Under the pieces are notes generated by a model. The model ran no database searches and was not told the DNA's origin. It saw only the letters and a list, made by a program, of their open reading frames with translations. 64,000 bases of DNA from Cordilura impudica (taxonomy: Eukaryota; Arthropoda; Insecta; Diptera; Scathophagidae): NCBI GenBank assembly GCA_963682025.1, contig OY821518.1:146198731-146262730 (forward strand). Direction: 5' to 3'. The stretch's first letter is position 1. Each line of letters begins with the position of its first letter. This document shows positions 1 through 10,756 of the stretch, piece by piece. The position numbers and the translations under genes are program-made.

Positions 1-597
1 AACTGCAGGTCGCAAATATGAATATATTTTGATGAAATTTGGTATATAAGCTTTTGTCGGCCATGGGATGAACGCTATTGAAATTGGTGAGAATCGGTCC
101 ATGTTCAGACCTAGCCCCCATACAAATTACCCATATGAAATCGACATAAATTGCCATAAGATCCAAATTGTCATATAGATCTTACTCAAATTGGGTTTGT
201 ATGCGTTCATTACATCCACTAATGAGTAGTCCAAAAATGATGCCTTTGACCCCATATAGAGCTGCTTCCCGATCTTCACTTAAATCTATTAAAAAACCAA
301 AACATTGCACTGATTCTTCTCAAATTTTGTTTGTACATATTTTTGCAAAATACAAGAGACTTTACCAAACATGATCAGGATCGGTCCATTTTTGGACCTA
401 GTCGTTTTATAGATATAGCATCCGATATGAACTTTTTCATATCTGCAGCCAAAAAAATTAATAAAAATCCCACTCAAATTTGGTTTTTGCATATTTTCAA
501 TGTCCAGTTAGTTGGGCCTAAGAGATAGGGTTTCTAAACGCATGGTATAGGGTATCGTATAGTCGGTCTAGACCGACACTAATTTTCTTACTTGTTT
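1..597 (-). repeat. DINE-1/mini-me-like (Helentron-associated) repeat, copy 1, cut by window edge
   Basis: Minus-strand copy of the most abundant short family here, also seen at 1870, 2811, 9957, 13441 and 42829. The window starts inside it, after its (GGAC)n tract. Near its right end it carries the subterminal GGTATAGGGTAT box, then a TAGTCGGTCTAGACCGACA imperfect palindrome, and it ends ...TTACTTG (the CAAGTAAG start on the other strand). Similar small open frames recur in every copy and are by-products of the repeat, not genes. The element class is inferred from architecture: palindromic start, inverted subterminal boxes and a GGAC microsatellite, as known for dipteran mini-me/DINE-1 elements. 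Confidence 0.75.
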
Positions 598-1022
598 TTA
601 TTTTAATTTAATTTTAATACAAAACAAAAACTTCGATTTTCAAATGAGGTTTTGTAAAGGGTCTTTTTATGTATATTTTCGTAAAAGTTTGCCAGTAGCC
701 AACCTTTGCTTTGTACTTTCTGCTTCTATACATAAGGAGTTTTTAATATTATATGATTTTAAAAAAATATTTTATTTTGATAGAAACTCGCTAATTTTAG
801 TCTTCTTCAGACAAACTATTAATATGCATCTTTTTAATAATTTAATTTTTGTTTTATAACTTTTTAAAATGCATCAAAATAAATAAACTTATTCAACTAA
901 AATAAGTTTTTAAACCTTTCGGACAAAGCAAAAAAAAAAAAAATACTACGGTTATAACGAACTTAGTCTAACTAATTTGGCCGGTCCCGCCGAGTTCGTT
1001 ATAACCGAACTCCATTTTACTG
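598..1022 (+). repeat. Partial pogo/Tc1-like MITE inside composite Helitron A
   Basis: Right part of the MITE that is intact at 48761-49339. It ends with the inverted-repeat sequence GTTCGTTATAACCGAACTCC and ATTTTACTG followed by TA at 1023-1024. The left half was removed where DINE copy 1 adjoins. The 71-residue frame in it (MRFCKGSF...) recurs in the other copies with changes and shows no known domain; I treat it as chance. Confidence 0.6.
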
Positions 1023-1869
1023 TAAAAAAAAATAGAATATCATAAAAAAAAAACGTTTTAGAGCAAGGTTCCTGAAAGTTTCTTAAAGGGGGGGTAAGGT
1101 TTTTAAAGTTAAAAAAAGTCGTATTTTCATAATTCTTTTTTGAAGATATGAATAATGTTGGATTATTTATTTCATATGTACGTTATAGCATAACATTTGA
1201 AGAATTTTTTAAAAAATTTTCAATCAAAAATTTTAATAAATAAGTCCGTGACAGGGAATCTCCGGAGGCGTTGTTGTTTTGCGGTGAACATCATAACTCG
1301 TTACCGGATCATGTGAAATAAAAAAATCGAAATGCGTTTCAAAGGTGACATGTTTCCTGAAGTAGTGACGAAGAGTTTTACAATTTTTTTTTTTTTTTTT
1401 TTTTGTAGCATATTGAAGTTAAAAACGATTTTTGCTATACAATTTCGGGAAGTTGATGTAAAAAAATGGGGAAGAAAATGGAATTAAAAAAAAAACTCTT
1501 CGTGGTTACCTAATGATTTATGTGTAGATATAGTGTCTAAGAATCGGTCAAGTAGATTTTGAGTTATGATGTTCACGGACTTCGAACATTTATTTGCGAG
1601 AAAATCGGTTTAAAGTTTTCTAAAAACTGATTTATATACTATATACCATATGAGGCCGGTTGCTGGAAACGCTGTATCTTCGCTCGACATGTTATGCATT
1701 CAGAAAGAGAAATTCATAAAAAGGTTTTATAACCTTCCACCCCTTAAGGAAGTGCAAACAGCAATACACCAACAGAAAAGAGAAAATAATATTTCATACT
1801 TCATCATACATGTAAACTGAAAAAAAGAACTACATTTTTTGCAAAGTTATCTATAAATCAAAAAATAAA

Positions 1870-2642
1870 CAAGTAAGAAAATTATAGTCGGTCTAGACCG
1901 ACTATATGATACCCTATACCATGGTTTAGAGACCCTATCTTTCGGTCCAACTACTTCGATATAGAAAATAAGCATAAACCAAATTTAAGTGCGATTTTTA
2001 TTAATTTTTTTGGCTGCAGCTATGAAAAAGTTCATATCGGATGCTATATCTGTAAAGGGACTAGGTCCAAAAATGGACCGATCCTGATCATGTTTGGTAA
2101 AGTCTCTTGTATTTTGCAAAAATATGTACAAACAAAATTTGAGGAGAATCAGTGCAATATTTTTGTTTTTTAATAGATTTAACTGAAGATCGGGAAGCAG
2201 CTCTATATGGGGTCAAAGGGATCATTTTTGGACTACTCATTAGTGGATGTAATGAACGCATACAAACCCAATTTGAGTAAGATCTATATGACAATTTGGA
2301 TCTTATGGCAATTTATGTCGATTTCATATGGGTAATTTGTATGGGGGCTAGGTCTGAACATGGACCGATTCTCACCAATTTCAATAGCGTTCATCCCATG
2401 GCCGATAAAAGCTTATATACCAAATTTCATCAAAATACATTCATATTTGCGACCTGCAGTTTGATTACAAGCTTTACATGGACACACAGACGGACGGACG
2501 GACGGACATTGTTAAATCAACTCAGAAAGTGATTCTGATTCGATCGGTATAATTAAAGATGGGTCTAGGTCAAATATTTTTGGTTGTTACAAACAGCAGC
2601 ACAAAGTCATTATACCCAAACCACATAGTGGTATAGGGTATA
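1870..2642 (+). repeat. DINE-1/mini-me-like repeat, copy 2 (full length)
   Basis: Starts CAAGTAAGAAAATTATAG, then the perfect 20-bp palindrome TAGTCGGTCTAGACCGACTA and box ATACCCTATACCA. It ends CACATAGTGGTATAGGGTATAA, so the two boxes are inverted. A (GGAC) tract of four units lies about 150 bp before the right end. It is inserted in composite Helitron A: removing it joins ...ATCAAAAAATAAA to AATAAGGGCG, matching the uninterrupted sequence at 50165-50195. Confidence 0.8.
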
Positions 2643-2810
2643 AAAATAAGGGCGGATTAGTTTTACTTAAAAAAAAAAACCTTATTATTCCAAATCGCCT
2701 TTAATTCTTCCATGATAATTTCAATAAATTATTCAATTTAAAATCTTTAATATACCTATATACGTAATTTATGTTTGTCTAAATTTTTTGAAAGCAAATT
2801 AAGCAAAAAA

Positions 2811-3613
2811 CAAGTAAGAAAATTATAGTCGGTCTAGACCGACTATACGATACCCTATACCATGCGTTTAGAAACCCTATCTCTTAGGACCAACTAACTG
2901 GACATTGAAAATAAGCAAAAACCAAATTTGATTGGGATTTTTATTAATTTTTTTGGCCGCAGATATCAAAAAGTTCATATCGGATGCTATATCTATAAAA
3001 GGACTAGGTCCAAAAATGGACCGATCCTGATAATGTTTGGTAAAGTCTCTTGTATTTTGCAAAAATATGTACAAACAAAATTTGAGAAGAATCAATGCAA
3101 TATTTTTGTTTTTTCATAGATTTAAGTGAAGATCGGGAAGCAGCTCTATATGGGGCCAAAGGGATCATTTTTGGACTACTCATTAATGGATGTAATGAAC
3201 GCATACAAACCCAATTTGAGTAAGATCTATATGACAATTTGGATCTTATGGCAATTTATGTCGATTTCATATGGGTAATTTGTATGGGGGCTAGGTCTGA
3301 ACATGGACCGATTCTCACCAATTTCAATAGCGTTCATCCCATGGCCGATAGAAGCTTATATACCAAATTTCATCAAAATATATTCATATTTGCGACCTGC
3401 AGTGTGATTAAAAGCTTTACATGGACACACAGACGGACGGACGGACGGACGGACGGACGGACGGACGGACGGACGGACATTGTTAAATCAACTCAGAAAG
3501 TGATTCTGATTCGATCGGTATAATTAAGGATGGGTCTAGGTCAAATATTTTTGGTTGTTACAAACAGCAGCACAAAGTCATTATACCCAAACCACATAGT
3601 GGTATAGGGTATA
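2811..3613 (+). repeat. DINE-1/mini-me-like repeat, copy 3 (full length, long GGAC tract)
   Basis: Same architecture and orientation as copy 2 only 170 bp away, with highly similar sequence but a longer run of about eleven GGAC units near 3431-3478. It is inserted in composite Helitron A: the flanks GCAAATTAAGCAAAAA and TAATATTATGAG rejoin to the sequence seen uninterrupted near 50335. The differing GGAC counts in near-identical neighbours show rapid microsatellite growth inside the element. Confidence 0.8.
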
Positions 3614-4883
3614 ATAATATTATGAGTGAAAAAAGTTATTTTCCCACCTCTCTTCTGAAATTACAATGTAATTTAATTATGCAAAGTTAGGATAATTTAA
3701 ATTTTAAACCTAATGTTGCACTATTTTTTCAAGTGCTTTTCAATACAGAGCTTAAAACGAAATCACACGTTGGACAACAACAAAATCCACATTGAAGATC
3801 TCTTTTTTCTCAAATAAATATCAAAAAAGCATACTCTTTGGTAAGTGCTGGCCATCATAGAACCTGAGCGAAAGCACTCTTAACAATACAAAACAATTTT
3901 GAGATGAAAAACAAAACAGGCAAACGGAAAAGTTTAGTTTGATAAAAGAAGTATGTATGCATATCGGACGACGTTAAATGAGAAAAATAAAAATGTTTAA
4001 AATTTCATTAAATTTTTTTATTGACCAACAAAGGGAATTGAAAGAAGAATTTGAATCGATATTAGTTTTTTTTGATGCATTTTTTGCATTCAACTTATTC
4101 CATATGTTACACGAAATCTGCATATGTAGTGCTATTGTCGTTAGCAGTGCTGCTAGTTTTGACAACTTATTGTAATTTCGACGATATTTCAATTTGTTAA
4201 AATGATTTGTTAAATTTGTTAAAATGATGATTGAAAATTTAAAATTTTCAGTAGTATAAAAATTACGATTTCAAGGGTTAACAATTAATGGGTTGTTTAT
4301 CGAAAATTGATAGTTTTTGTTTAGTGTAAATGTAAATTACAAAATATATACATATAGATTTAATTCTGGGTCAAGTCGTTTCAAAACGCAAATACCTTGA
4401 ATAGCATCTCCATTTAAGTTTTAATTACGGCGATACTTTAAACCTTTAATATATGTTTCAGCTATAGATACATCTCAATAAAATTATTTAGTTGATTGCT
4501 GTGTTAAATTTTTTTCGTTCAAATTTCATTACTAATACATTTTTATAAATAGAAATAACCAATGCTGTAATAATATTCGTAATATGAATGATATAAATAA
4601 ATTTTATTGTTTCGAGTTGTATAAGGTAAAATTTTCTTGACAATTTCTTGTTTTAAAAATGACGATTTTGGCGATTTAGTTTCCAAAATTGTCGATTTTC
4701 AGAAGATCTTATTAGCAGCACTGGTCGGTAACAAAGAAGAGAGAAAATTGTGTGATGAGAAAGATTAAATTTTGTTTGTGTATTTCGCATAGCTTTGTAG
4801 GGAGTGCTATGTGTGTGTATTGCAGCGTTACAGAATCAGTCAGTCAGTCAGTGAGTCAGGGATCAGCGTAGATATATATATGA

Positions 4884-5105
4884 TAATTGGACTACTGATT
4901 AATGGATGTAATAAACACACAAACCCAATTTGGATCTTATACCAATCTAAATCGATCTCATAGAGGTCATTTGTATATGCATTAGGTCTGACCATGCACC
5001 GATTTTCATCACATTAAATACCGATCATGTTTTGGCCCACAAAAAGTTATATGCGAAAGGTAACCATGTAAAACAAGGTTTACATGGACACACAAAGTCA
5101 AAATG
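4884..5105 (+). repeat. Degraded DINE-like repeat fragment, copy 4
   Basis: Begins directly after the Helitron 5' end. It keeps recognisable stretches (TTGGACTACTGATTAATGG, CCCAATTTGGATCTTAT, TTTACATGGACACACA) with many substitutions. It lacks both termini and the GGAC array, so it is an older copy than its neighbours. Confidence 0.6.
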
Positions 5106-5780
5106 GCAGGTCTGGTAGTTCTGGTGTAATGCTTATAAAATCTGCTGACGATTTGATATTATCTTCTATCTATAGTATTCATATATAAAATATTTTGTTT
5201 CTTTTTTTGGCGCTTTAACAGTTGACCGAACTTCTGAGAATTTCACACAGCTCTACTGTGTATCTGATAAGAATATAGGCTATATCTATTTCTTTTTATA
5301 GAAGTGGATGTAGCACCTTCCATACAAAGAGAGTTTTTAATATCAAATTTCTTGCATACTCGTAGCAGTTTTAGTCTCTAAAAAGTCCAAATGAAAACCA
5401 AATTAATGTTTGCCACTTTAGTAACTGTTAGCGCCAGTTATAATATTTCCAAATTTGTAAAGATATTTCTGCGCATTTTAGCCTGTTGGAATTGCAAACA
5501 TTTAAATCTGTTGGTATTATGTGTATGCGAGAAATAAAAACATCTCCTCTCTTATCTTCCCATTACATAGTTTTAAGGCATTAGCATTGTATGTATTCCT
5601 GCTTTAAGTTTTAATTTGTGATATTCAACTCTAGAAAATCCGACAGAGCTTAGAAGATTAATTGAACACGTGGCGCAATGCTCATATGGCATGCTTATTT
5701 GAGATAACGTGTATTAAAGTCTTCTTTAAAAAAAAAAAAAAAACATTTTGTTATTGTTTATTTCTAGATAAATTTGCCTT
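5106..5780. other. No gene or repeat recognised
   Basis: AT-rich sequence with a short A-run near 5728-5744. No frame longer than about 40 codons with recognisable content. It is probably decayed transposon or intergenic DNA. Confidence 0.5.
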
Positions 5781-6560
5781 TAGTTCGTGTTCCCGAGAAT
5801 AACTTCATCATCCACATAACCAACAACTTTAAAAATTTTATTGTCAAGTCTTACAAATACTGAATTCATTCCTAGAATCCATAACAACGACTAGATCACT
5901 CCAGCTGGGAGTGTTCCTATTCCAACTGATTTTGAGCTTGCACTAATACGCAGAGAAGCAATTACAATTCGTGTATTCAATGATGTAGCTTTAAACATCC
6001 GGATCCAGATCCGACGATGAATTGCGTCGGTATTAATATTACAGAATGACTCTTCTATATCCATTAAAGCTGTCATTGTGTATTGTCTTAATATAAAAGA
6101 TCTCTCTACTAGCCTCACTATCTCGTGAAGCGCAGTTTCCGTGGAGCATCTTACTGAGAGATATGACGATCTCTCAAGCTTGAGTCTTATACTCTTCCTT
6201 ACAGGTGTTTTCAGTAGAAAAGATAAAAGACTGATCGGTCCTAAGTCGTTGGCGCTTGCATGGCCTCATTTGTTCTGCTTGGGTGTAAATATTACCTTTA
6301 CCTTTCTCCAGTTAGATGGAACATAGTTAAGAGAAAGCCATAGTTGCAAATTTCAGCAGGGAGTCGTCACATCTTGGGTGCTCTTCAATATTTTTGGCAG
6401 AATGGTGTCTGATCCTTATATTGTAAAGTGCCTTGTTAAATTTTTTTGGAATATATTTTACAGGGTCAATTCTAAAGATTTTAATATGTTTGGTTACATA
6501 AAAGATCCACGCCCCTTCTACAATTCCGCCCGTATTTTCGGTATTGCTTAGATCATGCAA
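5781..6560 (-). pseudogene. Decayed LINE reverse transcriptase fragment (I/LOA/jockey-like)
   Basis: Minus-strand pieces read in order as an RT domain in two or more frames. VPSNWRKVKVIFTPK (near 6326-6280) is the start of the fingers. ANDLGPISLLSFLLKT follows, then TETALHEIVRLVERS and YTMTALMDIEESFCNIN (first catalytic region, with the expected Asp in MDIE). A GTLPAGVI segment near 5893 matches the family's GTPQGGV box. KVVGYVDDEVIL near 5810-5850 corresponds to the YADD box, changed to YVDD. Stops and frameshifts separate the pieces. No endonuclease or RNase H was found next to it. The RT assignment is good; the clade is a guess. Confidence 0.65.
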
Positions 6561-7095
6561 AATAGCATGTTATGTCAAATCTTCTTAATTTATAGTTAAA
6601 AATAGCAGAGGAAAAGCATTATGAATTTTAAATTTGAGACGTGCCCTTCCTTTTTGTCGGAAGAAGATCCAGTGTAGCCTAAAGTTCTGTTCAGGAACGT
6701 TGCACATTTCGAGATAATCGGTTCCACCGTTTTTGATGATGCAAGCAAACGAGCAGGCACTCAATAGGTAATATAATATTTTGTAAGGAACCTCCGGTTG
6801 GTCCGGGTTTGAAGCTGGGATAGCTCAGCTGTCCCAAGGTCCTTTCACTATAATTTATAGATTTGAAACACGTCAATTGTTTTTATTTTGGTTTTTATAT
6901 TTATTTATTTGCAGATTTTAATATGTATATCTGTTTTCTTCACAAATGTAAGATTTATGTCGGCTGTGGTTGTTGTTGATGCAGCGGGTACTGGGGTTGC
7001 CGGTGCCGTGGGTGCTGACGGGCTGCACGTGTCGCAGGGACTGCCACTGCTGGTACCTACTTTTCCCTAGCCTACAGACCGTATGCTGCTGGCTG
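6561..7095. other. No gene recognised
   Basis: Mixed sequence with short frames only. The stretch near 6640-6760 might be the far end of the neighbouring LINE on the minus strand, but no conserved motif supports that. The frame at 6888-7070 (VVVVDAAGTGVAGAVG) is low-complexity and unconvincing. Confidence 0.4.
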
Positions 7096-7097
7096 GG

Positions 7098-7345
7098 TTG
7101 GATGTAATCCAATACAACAATGGGCTAATGTAATTCGCCCCTACTCTTTGGCTGAATGTAATTCAGGCCCTGCACTCTTAAACCCCTACCTTCTATCTGG
7201 GGACAGATGTAATATCTTCACTGGCGAATGTAATTCGCCTCTACTCTGAGCTGGATGTAATCTAGCTCCTATACTTCACAAATTCTGCCTGCTTACCTTG
7301 GGACGGATGTAATCCACCCCACCAGCGAATGTAATTCGCCACTAC
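7098..7345. repeat. Dispersed short repeat built on GAATGTAATTC, left array
   Basis: At least seven copies of GATGTAATCC or GAATGTAATTCGCC spaced about 25-60 bp, with variable spacers such as CCTCTACTCTGAGCTG. GAATGTAATTC is a near-palindrome. A denser array of the same core lies at 8565-8805, on the other side of a BEL/Pao integrase fragment, so both may belong to its LTR or regulatory region. The 203-codon minus-strand frame crossing 7262-7873 is low-complexity (many T, N, Q and H residues) and is not claimed as a gene. Confidence 0.55.
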
Positions 7346-7949
7346 TCTGTTGAATTGGGATCGTTTCCAATTCCCTGGCTTTAAAATTATTAAAAGACTC
7401 CTGACTTTCTTACCGATCTCCTTTTGCTTCACGATCGCCTCTTCGTGTCTTCTTTCCTGGTCGATGCGTACCCTTTGCCGGTTTTCCAAATAGGAATCCC
7501 TTTTGTTCGTTTTACGCCCTTTTATATGGCGTTCTCCTGCAACCTTGTCGCCTTGTCGTGACCACAGACTCTCAATGGTTGTAAGAGACCTCTCAATGGT
7601 TTGATATGAGGGCCGCACACAACACATGCTAAGAAACGTGTATGATTGTTTATATATGTGTGGCGTGGTCTTTTGTTGCTCGCTTGTTTCGTTGGTTTGA
7701 TGCTTGATGGTTCGTGGGTGTAGCCTGTGTGTGTGGTGTGTTCTCTGTTGTTGGCCCGTGGTTTGTTGGTTTGATGGTTCGTTGGTTTGATGGTTCCTTG
7801 GTGTTCGACATTTATCTGTCCTCCCCCTTTTTTTTGAAAGTGTAACCACTATAATCATAATACATCTGAACATAGCTATTTGTTGGAATCTAATTCACTC
7901 TTACTTATTTATCTCTAAAATCTCGAAAACGACAAATCTCGAAATCGCT

Positions 7950-8545
7950 TTTGAATCACATTCAATCTTGCACAATGAATTTCTCAACGTGAAAAATTGT
8001 TTAATTTTCCTCACACAAAAGGCATACTTTCCCAAGGAATATGCATCTCTGCAAAACTCGAAGACGATATCAAAAAAGAGTTTTATTTATCCACTAAATC
8101 CTTTTTTGGATAATAATGGCATTATCAAAGTCAATGGCAGAATCTCTAACTCTGCTATTTCTTATAATGAGCGTCATCCTGTTATAATTCCGGTGAAATC
8201 AAAATATTGCGAGCTTTTGGTTTTATTTACGCATAATCTCCTTATGCACGCCGAGCATAATCTCATGCTAAGAGCTGTCCGAAATTAATATTATATCTCA
8301 AGGTTAAAATCTGCCATCAAAAAATGCATCAAAAGCTGCGAAGTGTGCGTTATTTATAAACAAAAGGTGCAATCTCAAATGATGGCTGCCCTTCCCTTAG
8401 ACAGGACCACTTATTCTCTCCCATTCTCCATCTCTGGAGTAGACTTTGCTGGTCCGTTTGCAACAAAAACGTCCATACTCCGAAATGCTCCGTATCACAA
8501 AAGTTATGTATGTTTGTTCGTTTGCTTTAGCAAACCATCACTGGT
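7950..8545 (+). pseudogene. BEL/Pao-type retrotransposon integrase fragment
   Basis: Broken frames 7968-8288 and then about 8290-8545. Features in order: FLTQKAYFPKEY; LNPFLDNNGIIKVNGRIS; ERHPVIIP; HNLLMHAEHNLMLRAVRN (the zinc-binding His pair region); a stop; then YYISRLKSAIKKCIKSCEVC (the Cys pair region); LPLDRTTYSLPFSISGVDFAGPF, the start of the integrase core with its first Asp in GVDFAGPF. This order is characteristic of BEL/Pao pol. Gag, protease, RT and RNase H are absent and the core stops soon after, so only a scrap survives. Short repeats on both sides share a GGTTTGATGGTTCGTTGG segment (near 7750-7790 and 8540-8560). Confidence 0.75.
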
Positions 8546-8564
8546 TTGATGGTTCGTTGGTTTG

Positions 8565-8805
8565 TTTAGGTGAATGTAATTCACTGCCGCTAGTGGTGAA
8601 TGTAATTCACTGGTCCGTGTTTTGGTGAATGTCGGTCGTAATGAATGTAATTCACCGATCCGTGTATTGGTGAATGTAATTCAGTGTCGGTCGTGGTGAA
8701 TGTAATTCACCGGTCCGGGTATTGGTGAATGTAATTCACTGCCGGTCGTGGTGAATGCAATTCACCGGTCCGTGATTTGGTGAATGTAATTCGCTCTCTT
8801 GTCTG
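8565..8805. repeat. Alternating 26/29-bp tandem repeat with GTGAATGTAATTCAC core
   Basis: About nine units of GGTGAATGTAATTCAC followed alternately by a TGCCGGTCGT-type spacer and a CGGTCCGTGTATT-type spacer, giving a dimeric period near 55 bp. The core is almost self-complementary. One unit near 8630 has lost its core. Possible U3 enhancer array of the adjacent BEL/Pao element, but no LTR ends were located. Confidence 0.7.
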
Positions 8806-9956
8806 AACCTTTGTTGTGTGTCCAATTTTGCTCCGTTCAAAATTGGGTCCTCACAATTTATAGAGATAAAAGAGACGTTGTTGTGAGTACGCTATAAACT
8901 CAGAAACTTCTGCATGCAGAGATGTTGGTCGAAGAAATAGTTTTTATGTAGTTTTATTTTGGTTTGAAGAGGACGCCGTTTATGTTATTATTTCAGTGTA
9001 GCCAAAAGGAATTATCGAATTATCTTTAAAGTTGCTACACAGATTGCCTTATATCTGCAAAATAAAATTGCACATCATGCGTTTAAATTACAATTACATA
9101 TGCAACTTATTGAAGCACTAACATGCAATATTTTAAAACATCGGAAGTGTCATAGGTACTTCCAATGAGGCATTAGATCGAACATCGAAAATTTACTTAG
9201 CAATCAACAATCACATGGAGATGCTATTATAAAAATAGCAGGTTATTATAGACAAAATTTTCCAGTCATCACACGAGTCGTGCAGAGATTTGTTGAAAAA
9301 CTATGCTAACTATGCTATACTCATCAATGTAAGTCGGCTTAATCTTGAAACACCATGTCTCTCACGTGGATAATTATACGTGTGATGCGCTCGTGTTGGT
9401 AAACTGTCAACAGTATTCATACTTCCACAAGAAGGCATAAAATTGTTAACAAATGACCTATTTTGCAACGCTTTTGTTAAAAGTGTCATGATGTAAAAAA
9501 GAAAATTGATATAATTACAATTTTTCAGTTATTTCTTTGGTCAAAGTAATGAAATATATTAACGCAGAGTTGTGCGAAATCAATATATCTAAAAAAATTC
9601 AACCATTGACAAGTTGAATGCAATACAGTTACAGCAAAGGTAAGCTTAATTTGCAACGATAACTACACCAGTGGTTCTCTTACAGAGGCTATACATATAG
9701 CAATGACAAACCGAGACCGTTTTATTTTAAAAATTTTATTTCTTTAACTATAAATAATGAAAGATCAAGTTAATTATTGAAGATCTTTTACTACTAAAGC
9801 TTTATCCAATAAAACAAACTAAAATATAAAACAGCATTGAAACAAGTTCAAATATATTTGTATATTTTTATATTTGTAAAAATAGAAAATATTAAATTAG
9901 AAATACGGTGGGCATGCCCTTAACGCTAAAACAAATTGTCCTTTTCAATACTAAAA
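8806..9956. other. No gene recognised
   Basis: AT-rich DNA. The first part (TCCAATTTTGCTCCGTTC, AAAATTGGGTCCTCAC near 8820-8852) contains a small inverted repeat around CAATTTT/AAAATTG and may be part of the retroelement. The rest shows no conserved motif or long frame. Confidence 0.45.
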
Positions 9957-10756
9957 CAAGTAAGAAAATTATAGTCGGTCCAGACCGACTATACGATACC
10001 GTATACCATGCGTTTAGAGACCCTATCTCTCAGGCCCAACTAACTGGATATATAGAAAATAAGCATAAACCAAATTTGAGTGGGATTTTTATTAACTTTT
10101 TTGGCTGCAGATATGAAAAAGTTCATATCGGATGCTATATTTGTATGGGGAATAGGCCCAAAAATCGACCGATCCAGACCATGTTTGGTAAGGGCTCTTG
10201 TATTATTCAAAAATATATACAGACAAAATTTGAGAAGAATCAGTGCAATATTTTTGTTTTTTGATAGATTTAAGTGAAGATCGGGAAGCAGCTTTATATG
10301 GGGCCTATGACTTAGAGTTGCCCCATATGGACAATTTTTGGATTACTGATTAATGGATGTAATAAACACATACAAACCCAATTTGACTAAGATTTGTATG
10401 ATAATTTGGATCTTATGGCAATATATGTTGATTTCATAGCGGTCATTTGTATGGGGGCTAGGTCTGAACATGGACCGATTCTTACCAATTTCAATAGCTT
10501 TCATCCCATGGCCGATAAATGATCAAATACAAAATTTCATCAAAATGTATTCATATTTGCGACCTGCAGTTTGATTACAAGCTTTACATGGACACACAGA
10601 CGGACGGACGGACGGACGGACATCGTTAAATCGAATCAGAAAGTGATTCTGAGTCGATCGGTATAATAAAAGATGGGTCGAGGTCAAATATTTTTGGTAG
10701 TTACAAACAGCAGCACAAAGTCATTATACCCAAACCACATAGTGGTATAGGGTATA
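9957..10756 (+). repeat. DINE-1/mini-me-like repeat, copy 5 (full length)
   Basis: Starts CAAGTAAG, with the palindrome slightly altered (TAGTCGGTCCAGACCGACTA), and ends GGTATAGGGTATAA. About five GGAC units at 10601-10621. More diverged from copies 2, 3 and 6 than they are from each other, and it retains a segment around 10300-10330 absent from them. The 118-codon frame across its left end is composed of repeat sequence. Confidence 0.8.

Larger units (their letters stand above)
598..4883 (-). mobile_element. Large composite Helitron, fragment A (5' part), interrupted by two DINE-like copies
   Basis: Minus-strand copy of the family best preserved at 20758-24320. Its segments are 598-1869, 2643-2810 and 3614-4883, and the gaps are DINE-like insertions. 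The 5' terminus lies at 4883-4882 on the minus strand and reads TCATATATATATCTACGCTG followed by GATCCCTGACTCACTGAC repeats. A host T lies beyond it on the plus strand, so the element starts TC after an A, as Helitrons do. It includes the right part of a pogo-like MITE up to 1022. The 3' end lies left of the window or was lost to copy 1 of the DINE repeat. It is non-coding: no Rep or helicase frame remains in this part. Confidence 0.75.

Noticed and set aside
1380..1410. Long T-run as a retrotransposon poly(A) tail
   Set aside because: The same position in the other Helitron copies has shorter T or A runs, so it is slippage inside the Helitron.
2451..2515. GGAC array as a CRISPR-like repeat
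   Set aside because: A four-base microsatellite without spacers, in a eukaryotic transposon.
6888..7070. Small membrane-like protein frame
   Set aside because: Short Val/Ala/Gly-rich run with no conserved feature, ending in the repeat region.
7262..7873. 203-codon minus-strand open frame
   Set aside because: Rich in Thr, Asn, Gln and His from GGTTTGATGG/TTGTTGG-type low-complexity DNA, no domain, and overlapping repeat arrays; taken as chance.
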